DNA from: an uncultured Bacteroidales bacterium
Lineage (GTDB): Bacteria; Bacteroidota; Bacteroidia; Bacteroidales; FEN-979
Assembly (NCBI GenBank): GCA_903926565.1
Contig: CAIYJU010000016.1
Coordinates: 1 to 33,033 of the forward strand
Direction: 5' to 3'
Length of the DNA: 33,033 nucleotides
The notes under the pieces were generated by a model. It was not told where the DNA came from. It worked only from the letters and a program-made list of their open reading frames with translations, and did not search any database. Positions 23,384 through 31,181 of the stretch are shown here, piece by piece. The position numbers were made by a program, and so were the translations under genes. Every line of letters begins with the position of its first letter. Within the stretch, counting starts at the first letter, position 1.

Positions 23384-26323
23384 ATGAAGAAATTATTCCT
23401 TTTACCGGCACTGTTCACATTGGCCATCTTTTCTTATCAACCGGCTGCCTGTCAGGGTGAAGGCCATCGGTGGGTGGATTCTGTCTATGCCTCACTTACC
23501 ATGGAGCAACGCATCGCCCAGTTGTTTATCCTGAGAGCATACTCCTGGAAGGACTCAATTTACAATGACAGCCTTGCCGGGATCGTTAAAAAATACAACA
23601 TTGGAGGAGTCTGCTTCTTCAAGGGGTCGCCGTTAAGGCAGGCCATTCTTACGAACAGGTTGCAACAGGAAACCCAGACACCGCTGCTGATCACCACTGA
23701 TGCGGAATGGGGACTTGGCATGCGTCTCGACAGCGCCTTTTCTTTTCCAAGGCAGATGGCCCTCGGAGCGATCAGCGACGATTCATTGATCTATGACATG
23801 GGACGGCTTGTCGGCAAAAGTTGCCGAAGGCTTGGAGTCCATGTGAATTTCGCCCCGGTGGCCGACATCAATAACAACCCTGCAAACCCGGTCATCAACT
23901 TCAGGTCCTTTGGCGAAAACCGTGAACGTGTCGCCGTTAAAAGTGTCCTCTATATGAAAGGCATGCAAAAAGAGGGAATCATGGCCACGGCAAAACATTT
24001 CCCCGGCCACGGAGACACAGATTCAGACTCGCACCTCACCCTGCCAGTTATCAACCACCCGCGTAAACGTCTTGATTCCATTGAGCTATATCCTTTCCGT
24101 TCACTCATCCGGGAAGGGGTGATGGGAGTCATGGTGGCACATCTTTATGTTCCTGCAATTGACTCTTCCGTCAACACCCCTACAACACTTTCAAAAAACG
24201 TGATCACCTCCCTGCTCAAGGAAGAGCTTGGATTTCAAGGATATGTAATCACCGATGCCCTTGACATGAAAGGTGTTACAAAATATTTTAAACCCGGAGA
24301 GATCGAAGTGAAAGCCCTTCAGGCCGGGAATGACATCCTGCTGCTGCCGCTTCATGCTGACGTTGCCATCCGCGGAATCATAACAGCCATCGACAGCGGC
24401 TGGCTATCCGATTCCCTGGTAGAAGCACGGTGTAAACGAATGCTTTTTCTGAAGCAGCAATTGGGACTCAAAGAAAGCCCTGTTATCGGACTGGAAAACC
24501 TGGTCTCAGATATTAATCCGCCTGCAGCCGAAGTGCTTCGGCAAAAGATGGTGAACCATTCAATAACTCTTGTAAAAAATGACATTTCAATAATTCCCCT
24601 GACCGGGCTTGAGCGGCGAAAAATAGCGGTAGTGTCAATAGGCGATTCCATTCCCAATCACTTTCAGCAGATCCTGAACAGGTATCTGGCCATCGAAACA
24701 TTCAATACTCCAGCAAAATTTTCCCGTGAGCTGGCAGACAGCATTTTCAACCAGATAACCAGGAGTGATATTGTTATTCTGGGCATTCACGGCATCTCAA
24801 GCAATGCATCCGATAACTTCGGAATCACGCCGGATATGACCAGGCTGATCGACACAATCACCCGGGTCAACCGGACCATTCTTACATTATTCGGAACGCC
24901 CTATTCACTTGAAAAGATTCCAAATGTCAACAAACCGGAGGCGATCCTGGTTGCATACCAGGACAACCTGTCAACACAACTCGCCGCCGCTGAAGCCATC
25001 TTCGGTGGAATTGCCGCAGTCGGAAAGGTACCTGTCACTGCCTCAATTTTCCCTTATAACACTGGGGATGAAACCGGGAAAACAAGGCTTGAATTCGTCT
25101 CCCCTGAAGAGATTGGAATCCCGCAACGGGCGTTGAATGTTGTTGATTCAATAGCTCTGAAAGGGATTGAAGCCCGGGCATATCCAGGATGTCAGATCCT
25201 ACTGGCAAAAAACGGGAAAGTGTTTTATGAAAAGTCATTTGGCCAGCCCAGGTATGAAGATACGGTGAAGGTGACCCTGCAACATATTTATGACCTTGCC
25301 TCTGTCACAAAAGTTGCCGCCACCACCCTGGCAATCATGAAACTATACGAAGAAGGCAAGTTAAACCCTGATGATAGTCTGGGAAAATATCTACCCTTCT
25401 TAAAAGGCAGCAACAAGTCGGGCCTGCGCATCCGGGATGTGATGGCACACCAGGCCGGGTTGCAGGACTGGATCCCCTTCTTCAGGTCCACCCTTCTATC
25501 CAGGTCCACCCTTCAGGGTGGACAACCAAACCCAGCAATCTATCAACCCGAACAGTCAGCCGAATATCCGGCAAGGGTCGCCCAGAATCTCTATATCCGG
25601 GGCGATTATGCTGATACAATTTTCAAACGGATTGCTGAATCCCCGTTGCGTGCAACAAAGGATTACAAGTATAGCGATCTTGGGTTCTACCTGCTCCGGC
25701 TCATCGTTGAACGCATCAGCAATCAGCCAATGGACAAGTATCTTGATGTAACTTTTTACAAACCACTTGGGTTATCAGCCACCGGATTCACGCCTCGTGC
25801 CCGGTTCAACCCCGGCAGGATGGCACCAACTGAATATGACGAAGATTTCCGGAAACAACTGGTTTGGGGTGATGTACACGATCCCGGGGCTGCCATGCTT
25901 GGCGGAGTTTCAGGTCATGCAGGGCTTTTCAGCAATGCCGGCGACCTGGCAGTGATCCTGCAGATGCTTTTACAGGAGGGAACTTATGGAGGCAGGCAGT
26001 ACCTTGCCCCTGAAACCATAAAAGAGTTTACCCGGGTTCAATTTCCCGGGAAAGGCAACCGCAGGGCCCTTGGGTTCGACAAACCTGCGCTGAACCCATT
26101 ACTGGAGGGACCATCCTGCCAGGGCGCATCACCACAGAGTTTCGGACATAGCGGGTTCACCGGTACCTATATCTGGGCCGACCCTGCCAATCAGCTTATA
26201 TATATTTTCCTGTCAAACAGGGTTTATCCCACGGCGGCTAACCAGAAATTATCGGAAATGAACATCCGGACACACATTCACCAGGCGGTATATGATGTGC
26301 TGCGAAAATATAAGATCAATTAG
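23384..26323 (+). CDS. Secreted GH3 beta-N-acetylglucosaminidase-like / serine beta-lactamase-fold fusion
   Basis: A 979-residue exported two-enzyme protein. A signal peptide ends near QPAACQG. The GH3 domain (about 30-370) has the NagZ-type acid/base loop KHFPGHGDTDSDSH (D215, H217) and the nucleophile D291 in VITDALDM. A GH3 C-terminal sandwich follows to about 560. The beta-lactamase/penicillin-binding fold (about 585-970) shows SVTK (S640, K643), YSD (Y763) and HSG (H922). Known relatives combine peptidoglycan sugar removal with a serine hydrolase, so cell-wall turnover is the likely role. A small palindromic repeat is inserted near residues 700-714. ATG 23384 is favoured over TTG 23372. 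Confidence 0.9.
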   Translation: MKKLFLLPALFTLAIFSYQPAACQGEGHRWVDSVYASLTMEQRIAQLFILRAYSWKDSIYNDSLAGIVKKYNIGGVCFFKGSPLRQAILTNRLQQETQTPLLITTDAEWGLGMRLDSAFSFPRQMALGAISDDSLIYDMGRLVGKSCRRLGVHVNFAPVADINNNPANPVINFRSFGENRERVAVKSVLYMKGMQKEGIMATAKHFPGHGDTDSDSHLTLPVINHPRKRLDSIELYPFRSLIREGVMGVMVAHLYVPAIDSSVNTPTTLSKNVITSLLKEELGFQGYVITDALDMKGVTKYFKPGEIEVKALQAGNDILLLPLHADVAIRGIITAIDSGWLSDSLVEARCKRMLFLKQQLGLKESPVIGLENLVSDINPPAAEVLRQKMVNHSITLVKNDISIIPLTGLERRKIAVVSIGDSIPNHFQQILNRYLAIETFNTPAKFSRELADSIFNQITRSDIVILGIHGISSNASDNFGITPDMTRLIDTITRVNRTILTLFGTPYSLEKIPNVNKPEAILVAYQDNLSTQLAAAEAIFGGIAAVGKVPVTASIFPYNTGDETGKTRLEFVSPEEIGIPQRALNVVDSIALKGIEARAYPGCQILLAKNGKVFYEKSFGQPRYEDTVKVTLQHIYDLASVTKVAATTLAIMKLYEEGKLNPDDSLGKYLPFLKGSNKSGLRIRDVMAHQAGLQDWIPFFRSTLLSRSTLQGGQPNPAIYQPEQSAEYPARVAQNLYIRGDYADTIFKRIAESPLRATKDYKYSDLGFYLLRLIVERISNQPMDKYLDVTFYKPLGLSATGFTPRARFNPGRMAPTEYDEDFRKQLVWGDVHDPGAAMLGGVSGHAGLFSNAGDLAVILQMLLQEGTYGGRQYLAPETIKEFTRVQFPGKGNRRALGFDKPALNPLLEGPSCQGASPQSFGHSGFTGTYIWADPANQLIYIFLSNRVYPTAANQKLSEMNIRTHIHQAVYDVLRKYKIN
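25483..25527. repeat. In-frame 18-nt repeat with palindrome inside the GH3/beta-lactamase gene
   Basis: CAGGTCCACCCTTC occurs at 25483-25496 and again at 25501-25514, exactly 18 nt apart. The second copy runs into a hairpin, GTCCACCCT-TC-AGGGTGGAC (25504-25523). The encoded RSTLLSRSTLQGGQ stretch sits where homologues, from memory, have a shorter loop. The frame is intact. This is the second 18-nt-period palindromic repeat found within a gene in this window. Confidence 0.75.
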
Positions 26324-26324
26324 T

Positions 26325-26332
26325 TATCTTTG
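26325..26332 (+). promoter_or_regulatory. Putative -7 box upstream of the membrane protein gene
   Basis: TATCTTTG, a perfect TAnnTTTG match, starts 1 nt after the stop of the fusion hydrolase. It would give a leader of about 95 nt before ATG 26435. No clear -33 element is seen. Confidence 0.4.
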
Positions 26333-26434
26333 CAACCTGAAATTATCCCCCTTCTTTACTGATTTTCTTATGGGAAATGGCCGGGATACAAGTTTGACAA
26401 TTAAACAGGATTAACCATTAAAGACAATTTATAG

Positions 26435-27256
26435 ATGAACTCCACACTTAAAACAATTCTCATTTGGTTCTTTGCCATCATTTTCACCTTGGGAAGTGCA
26501 CTTTACCAGAGGATGACAGGTCCCACATACCCGGTTCGCGGAAGTGCTGAGATCGATGGTCAAAAGGTTAAATACAAACTAATCAGGTCGTACGACCTTG
26601 CAGATGATGCAAAAGTAACAGTGCTGGTCCCCGACACCTCCATCAAGGGTGAAATGAGGCTGCGGCGCTTCAAAAGCCTCGACAGCTGGCAGATACAGCC
26701 AATGCAACGCAGCGGCGACACCCTGATCGGGGCGCTCCCCCATCAGCCTCCTGCAGGTAAAGTGATGTATGAAGTCACCCTCACCAAAGGTGACCAGCGG
26801 GTTTTGCTGAACGACCATGCCGCAGTATTGCGCTATACCGGTTATGTTCCCAGGTATATTCTTACCCCGCACATATTCTTCATGTTTATGGCGATGCTTT
26901 TCTCAACCCTTACCGGTCTGCTTGTTATTTTCAGGGGTAAAAACACCTACCTGTATGCCTGGATAACATTGATTTCTGTCGGAATCGGAGGATTAATCCT
27001 CGGCCCGTTCGTGCAAAAATTCGCCTTTGATGCCTATTGGACAGGATGGCCCTTCGGACATGATCTGACCGACAACAAATCGCTTGTTGCATTTATCTTT
27101 TGGGCAATCGCACTTTTTGTTATGAAGAAAAACAGGGAAAACAGGCTTTGGCCAATCATCGCATCGATTGTCCTGCTGGCTGTATTCATGATCCCCCACA
27201 GTGTGCTTGGTTCAGAAATAGATTTCACCAAGGAACAAAAGACCATCAGCAAATAA
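26435..27256 (+). CDS. Membrane protein of unknown function
   Basis: A 273-residue protein that I cannot assign. It has one N-terminal helix (residues 7-24) and then about 120 extracytoplasmic residues rich in beta pattern (AEIDGQKVKYKLIRSYDLADD, GKVMYEVTLTKGDQRVLL). Four further helices lie between residues 145 and 260, and the tail is charged. The N-terminal motif LYQRMTGPTYPVRG looks conserved in feel. The layout, a periplasmic sandwich domain held by a helical bundle, suggests a sensor or transport accessory, but nothing in the sequence proves it. The rhomboid gene follows after 65 bp on the same strand. Confidence 0.7.
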   Translation: MNSTLKTILIWFFAIIFTLGSALYQRMTGPTYPVRGSAEIDGQKVKYKLIRSYDLADDAKVTVLVPDTSIKGEMRLRRFKSLDSWQIQPMQRSGDTLIGALPHQPPAGKVMYEVTLTKGDQRVLLNDHAAVLRYTGYVPRYILTPHIFFMFMAMLFSTLTGLLVIFRGKNTYLYAWITLISVGIGGLILGPFVQKFAFDAYWTGWPFGHDLTDNKSLVAFIFWAIALFVMKKNRENRLWPIIASIVLLAVFMIPHSVLGSEIDFTKEQKTISK

Positions 27257-27321
27257 ATATTGCATTTGTTTACTGTTACGCATTTTTTGTCATTCGCGGT
27301 TTCGTCATTTAACTATAAAGT

Positions 27322-27933
27322 ATGGTTCTGACCTATTTCATCATCTTCATTACTGTAGCTGTTTCAGCTTATGCCATGACCAATGAGGAGTGGTTCTCAA
27401 AGCTGAAGTTCAATGCCTATGATGTAAAACACAGCAACCAATGGTACCGGTTTTTTACCTATGGATTTCTGCACGCAGGTTTTGTTCACCTTTTCATCAA
27501 CATGCTGGTCCTCTATTCATTTGGCGTGATCGTTGAATCGTACTTTAAAATCTATTTCCCGGGTAAGTCAGGGCTGTATTTTATCCTCCTGTACGTTGGC
27601 GGGCTGATCCTTTCGATCACACCATCGTATGGAAAAAACAAAAATGATGTTTTCTATAATGCAGTTGGTGCGTCCGGTGCTGTGGCAGCAGTCGTTTTCT
27701 CTAGCATCATCCTCTATCCTACCGGGAAGATTTTCCTGTTTTTAATACCCGTGCCAATCCCTGCCCCGATTTTCGGCGTCTTATATGTGGGTTACGAGTA
27801 CTATATGGCCAAAAGGAGCAATGACAACATCGGGCATGACGCACACCTGTGGGGCGCCCTGTTCGGAGTAATATTTACAATTGCCCTGAAACCCGGTCTG
27901 ATCAACATCTTTCTGCGACAGATTGCAATGTAG
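27322..27933 (+). CDS. Rhomboid-family intramembrane serine protease
   Basis: A 203-residue rhomboid with about six helices. The catalytic Ser is S118 in GASGAVAAVV. The catalytic His is in GHDAHLWGALFG (H172 or H175; H175, in the AHLWG context, is the more typical one). The conserved YRFFTYGFLHAGFVHLFINMLVLYSFG segment supplies the oxyanion-loop His and Asn residues. It would cleave membrane-protein substrates inside the bilayer. The gene ends before a 33-bp palindrome shared with the convergent synthetase gene. Confidence 0.92.
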   Translation: MVLTYFIIFITVAVSAYAMTNEEWFSKLKFNAYDVKHSNQWYRFFTYGFLHAGFVHLFINMLVLYSFGVIVESYFKIYFPGKSGLYFILLYVGGLILSITPSYGKNKNDVFYNAVGASGAVAAVVFSSIILYPTGKIFLFLIPVPIPAPIFGVLYVGYEYYMAKRSNDNIGHDAHLWGALFGVIFTIALKPGLINIFLRQIAM

Positions 27934-27956
27934 TCAGTCAAGACCTTCCTCAACCA

Positions 27957-27989
27957 AAACCTTCCAGGTTTTAAAAACCTGGAAGGTTT
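27957..27989. terminator. 33-bp palindrome, copy 3, between convergent genes
   Basis: A perfect copy of the element seen after both kup genes (arms AAACCTTCCAGGTTTT / AAAACCTGGAAGGTTT). It lies 23 nt after the rhomboid stop and 16 nt from the synthetase stop. It probably acts as a bidirectional transcript end, whatever its origin. Confidence 0.65.
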
Positions 27990-28005
27990 GAAGGATATCC
28001 TTTTC

Positions 28006-30063
28006 TTATTTTTTAATGCAAATCCTGGCATCAACAGCCACAACCTTTTCAGGGCTTCCCAGCAAAGGATTGAAATCCAGCTCTGTAATCTCAGGAGCGG
28101 CCTGCAAAAGTGCCGACAACCGAAGCAGTACATCCGCAAACATCTCCTCATTAACACCCTCCTGTCCGCGAACCCCTTTGATGATTTTATAACTCTTCAG
28201 GCCTTGTATCATGGCAATGGCTTCCTTTTTGGAAAGCGGAGACAACCCGGCAGCAACATCTTTCAGGACTTCAATGAAGATCCCGCCCATCCCGCAAAGG
28301 ATCAGATGCCCGAACTTCGGTTCAAATTTAGCACCGACGAAAAGCTCTGTCCCGGAAAGCATGGGCTGAATGAGAATGGCAGTCGTTTCCTTTATCCGGA
28401 TCATACGCTCAAACTCCTTCTCAACCGTTGATTCGTTCTTTACATTGAGCACAACCCCGCCCACATCAGATTTGTGCACCGGGCCAACAACCTTCATGAC
28501 CACAGGATAGCCAAGCCATGCTGCAGCCCTTGCGGCGTCGTTAACAGACCTGACCACCGCTTCGCCCGCCCTGCGGATGCCGCATGCATCCATGAGCCCC
28601 TGGATGGCTTCCGGTGAGATATATCCGTCTGCTGACCCGTCAATAATTGACCGGATTGTGCCGAGGTCCACCTGAGGCAACTCTGGTTCCGTCTCAGCAG
28701 GACCTGGTGTATGAAACACCCTTGCAACAGCCTGGCCGAAAACCACCTCATCCGGAAAAAACACATTTCCTTTGCCGACAAACTCCTGCACCTCTTCCCT
28801 GGCGGTAATCAGGGAGGGCATGATGGGATAAACCGGTTTCGTGGCCGACTTCATCCGCTGGTCAAGCAGGTCATAAACATCAAATACCGGTGTCAGCCCG
28901 GGAGTGCCAAAAATCACGGCCATTCCGTCAATCTCCCCGAACTTCTGGTCAGTGTAGTCGATTATGGCACCGAGTTGCTGCGCAGTGCCGGTTGCCAGGA
29001 AGTCGATGGGGTTGGCGACAGAAGATCCGGGGAAAAGCTGTGTAAGGAGCTCTGCCGAGGCAGGATTATCTATATGCGGAACATGCATCCCGGCATTTGA
29101 GAGGGCATCGGTGAGCATCACCGCCGGGCCGCCAGCATGGGTGATGATGGCCATGTTATCGCCTTTGAGTTCGGGAAAAGTAAACACAGAAGCGACACTG
29201 ATCAGGTCTTCTCTTCCATAACAGCGAACAATCCCCGCTTTGCGGAAGAGGGCATCCACTGCCACATCGGGACTGGCAAGCGCGCCGGTATGGGAAGAGG
29301 CCGCACGGCTTCCGGCCTCAGAGGAACCTGCTTTGATTGCTGCGATCCTGCAACCTTTCCTGATCAGGGAGGATGCATGTTTAAGCAGCATCTGCGGTTT
29401 GGAGATCGTTTCAATATAGAGTAATTTGATCCTGGAGCTGGTTTCAGGGTTAAAACTCTCGTCAAGATGAGCCAGTATCTCCTCAACCCCAAGCTGGGCG
29501 CTGTTTCCGACTGAGAAGACCTGGGAAAAAGTCAGTCCTTTGGGGATGCCGGCCTCCATGATAAACACGGCAGTGGCACCCGAACCAGAGATAAAATCAC
29601 ACCCTTTGGGATTGAGTTTCGGGATGGGCTTGGTAAAAACCCCGTGATATGCCGGAGTAAGCACCCCGATACAATTCGGGCCGATCAAAGAACCACCGGC
29701 ACTGTTGATTGTATCGGCTACCTCTTGTTCAAGCACTTTCCCCTCATGGCTCTCTTCGCTGAAACCGGCTGAAAGGATGATAAACCCGCGGGTATTTTTC
29801 TGGCTGACGAGCAATTTAACCGTTTCCGGGATGAACTTTGCTGCGATGGCCATGATTGCCAGGTCAACTTCAGGCAGTTGCGAGGGGTCCTGGAAACTTC
29901 TGATTCCCTGAACCTCCGTCTCTTTCAGGTTGGTCACATACAATTCACCCTGAAAATCACCTTCAATGAGGTTGCGGAGCACAGCTCCACCGGGTTTTTG
30001 AACATCGTTGGAACCGCCAATAACAACAATACTTTTGGGGCTCAGTAGCGCGTGGTGGATCAT
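28006..30063 (-). CDS. Acyl-CoA synthetase (NDP-forming), acetate-CoA ligase (ADP-forming) type
   Basis: A 685-residue fused alpha-beta enzyme that converts acyl-CoA, ADP and phosphate to acid, CoA and ATP. Domains in order are: CoA-binding (MIHHALLSPKSIVVIGGSND..KPGG), a succinyl-CoA-ligase-like region with phosphohistidine H258 in SSHTGALA, and the C-terminal ATP-grasp (YPVVMKVVGPVHKSDVGGV, LIQPMLSGTELFVGA, LCGMGGIFIEVLKD, ELDFNPLL). ATG 30063 is chosen over TTG 30081 because a perfect -7 box overlaps the TTG. It could gain ATP from propionyl-CoA made by the crotonase, but they are not adjacent and the substrate is unproven. Confidence 0.92.
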   Translation of the reverse strand: MIHHALLSPKSIVVIGGSNDVQKPGGAVLRNLIEGDFQGELYVTNLKETEVQGIRSFQDPSQLPEVDLAIMAIAAKFIPETVKLLVSQKNTRGFIILSAGFSEESHEGKVLEQEVADTINSAGGSLIGPNCIGVLTPAYHGVFTKPIPKLNPKGCDFISGSGATAVFIMEAGIPKGLTFSQVFSVGNSAQLGVEEILAHLDESFNPETSSRIKLLYIETISKPQMLLKHASSLIRKGCRIAAIKAGSSEAGSRAASSHTGALASPDVAVDALFRKAGIVRCYGREDLISVASVFTFPELKGDNMAIITHAGGPAVMLTDALSNAGMHVPHIDNPASAELLTQLFPGSSVANPIDFLATGTAQQLGAIIDYTDQKFGEIDGMAVIFGTPGLTPVFDVYDLLDQRMKSATKPVYPIMPSLITAREEVQEFVGKGNVFFPDEVVFGQAVARVFHTPGPAETEPELPQVDLGTIRSIIDGSADGYISPEAIQGLMDACGIRRAGEAVVRSVNDAARAAAWLGYPVVMKVVGPVHKSDVGGVVLNVKNESTVEKEFERMIRIKETTAILIQPMLSGTELFVGAKFEPKFGHLILCGMGGIFIEVLKDVAAGLSPLSKKEAIAMIQGLKSYKIIKGVRGQEGVNEEMFADVLLRLSALLQAAPEITELDFNPLLGSPEKVVAVDARICIKK

Positions 30064-30078
30064 ATAGTAAATTTTAGG

Positions 30079-30086
30079 CAAAAATA
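30079..30086 (-). promoter_or_regulatory. Putative -7 box of the acyl-CoA synthetase gene
   Basis: The reverse strand reads TATTTTTG, a perfect TAnnTTTG match, 15 nt upstream of ATG 30063. It overlaps the TTG at 30081 and so rules against that start. Confidence 0.5.
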
Positions 30087-30209
30087 TTAAAATTATCGCC
30101 GTAAATCCCCATTTGATCCCGGCCGAAAAAATATTTGCATTTTCGTCCCAAATGCCCTATATTTGCTGGCACGTTCACACTTTGCCTCCTTCAAATTCAT
30201 CCGGTTCTT

Positions 30210-30286
30210 TTCTAGCCTTCCTTTAACCTTTCTCTAACCATCTTCTAACAACGCTTTAACTGTCATGGCTGCTTCGTGGCTGCTTC
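30210..30286. repeat. 11-nt phased repeat in a noncoding spacer
   Basis: TTCTAGC, CTTTAAC, CTCTAAC, TTCTAAC and CTTTAAC begin at 30210, 30221, 30232, 30243 and 30254, exactly 11 nt apart. TGGCTGCTTC then occurs at 30266 and 30277, again 11 nt apart. The spacer (30064-30336) otherwise contains only the synthetase promoter. The 11-nt unit cannot hold a reading frame, and its phase is close to one helical turn, which hints at protein wrapping or curvature. Confidence 0.7.
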
Positions 30287-30336
30287 CTTGCATCCAGGTA
30301 TTATCTGTGTTTAAGCCTTGTTAGTTTCATGCGACG

Positions 30337-30981
30337 TCATTTCAGTCTCAATTGACTTTTTTTCCGTTTTCCCTTTGACAATAATCCCTCTACAGGCATA
30401 AACTCTATACGCTCCCTGGTATCGAAGGGCCATGTGAGTATTTCTGTTACGGAATTACCGGGCAAATCGGTCGCCCTTATTGTGACAGTCATACCCGGCG
30501 TACATGTAATATCGGAAACAAGCCTGAATTTCCAGTCGGTCCACTCCTCGTGTTCCACCTGAAGTTCACCTGCCGGACATCCGTCAGGCAGCATGAAGGA
30601 GACTGCAACCTCTTCGACACGAAATAAATCGTATGCATCCACAATGATCTCATCATTCCTCTTTCCTTTGAAATTAATAAAAGAGGCCCAATATATCCTG
30701 GGGGGATTCATATAGTCTCTGATGGCCATGTGCCAGGCGCCAAGCCCATCTTTTTTCTCAGCCTTCTTTGCATAAAAAGCATTCAGTTCCGGATCCCGGA
30801 TAGCCATCCGGGCAAAAGAGATGGCCTCCAAAAAGCGGTTACCATGCTCCTGTTGCATTGGAGATGGTATCCGTTTCGACATATCAGGTTTTCTGCGCAT
30901 GTTGCCATTATTTGTTAGCACAATGTCACCCAGTCGCCCGGAAGTGTTGCGGATGATGCAATTGTGTCCTGTTCGTGCCAT
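30337..30981 (-). CDS. Conserved-looking hypothetical protein, unknown function
   Basis: A 214-residue protein from ATG 30981. An upstream in-frame codon at 31065 would add 28 unlikely residues. It begins MARTGHNCIIRNTSGRLGDIVLTNNGNMRR. This start, a small basic segment with a G-x-[LV]-G pattern, recalls Bacteroidota proteins of the DUF6266 kind, but I cannot confirm it. A helical middle (MQQEHGNRFLEAISFARMAI) and a beta-rich C-terminal half with a WTDWKFRL segment follow. There is no signal peptide or membrane helix. It is transcribed away from the recombinase gene. Confidence 0.6.
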   Translation of the reverse strand: MARTGHNCIIRNTSGRLGDIVLTNNGNMRRKPDMSKRIPSPMQQEHGNRFLEAISFARMAIRDPELNAFYAKKAEKKDGLGAWHMAIRDYMNPPRIYWASFINFKGKRNDEIIVDAYDLFRVEEVAVSFMLPDGCPAGELQVEHEEWTDWKFRLVSDITCTPGMTVTIRATDLPGNSVTEILTWPFDTRERIEFMPVEGLLSKGKRKKSQLRLK

Positions 30982-31092
30982 AGGGAATAGAATTTCAGGG
31001 TGATAAAAACGATTGATGTACGACCGGCGATTTACGCAATGCCACGGTTTTGAATTTAATGACAAGTGAAAAACAGAAATGGTTGTGCCGGC

Positions 31093-31107
31093 TGAAAATA
31101 TTTTTCA
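31093..31107. promoter_or_regulatory. Small palindrome between divergent genes
   Basis: TGAAAA-TAT-TTTTCA lies in the 200-bp spacer between the hypothetical gene and the recombinase, 75 bp before the recombinase start. It could be an operator. No good promoter box was found in this spacer, and chance in AT-rich DNA is possible. Confidence 0.25.
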
Positions 31108-31181
31108 AAAAAGTCACCTTTTCTTATCACCTTTAACGTTTTACCGGATTAAGCAAAACAGCATTCATAAACGATGAGGGT

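Noticed and set aside
30064..30336. Small coding gene or CRISPR-like array in the phased repeat region
   Set aside because: The 11-nt period breaks any reading frame, and the units are far too short and degenerate for CRISPR repeats and spacers.
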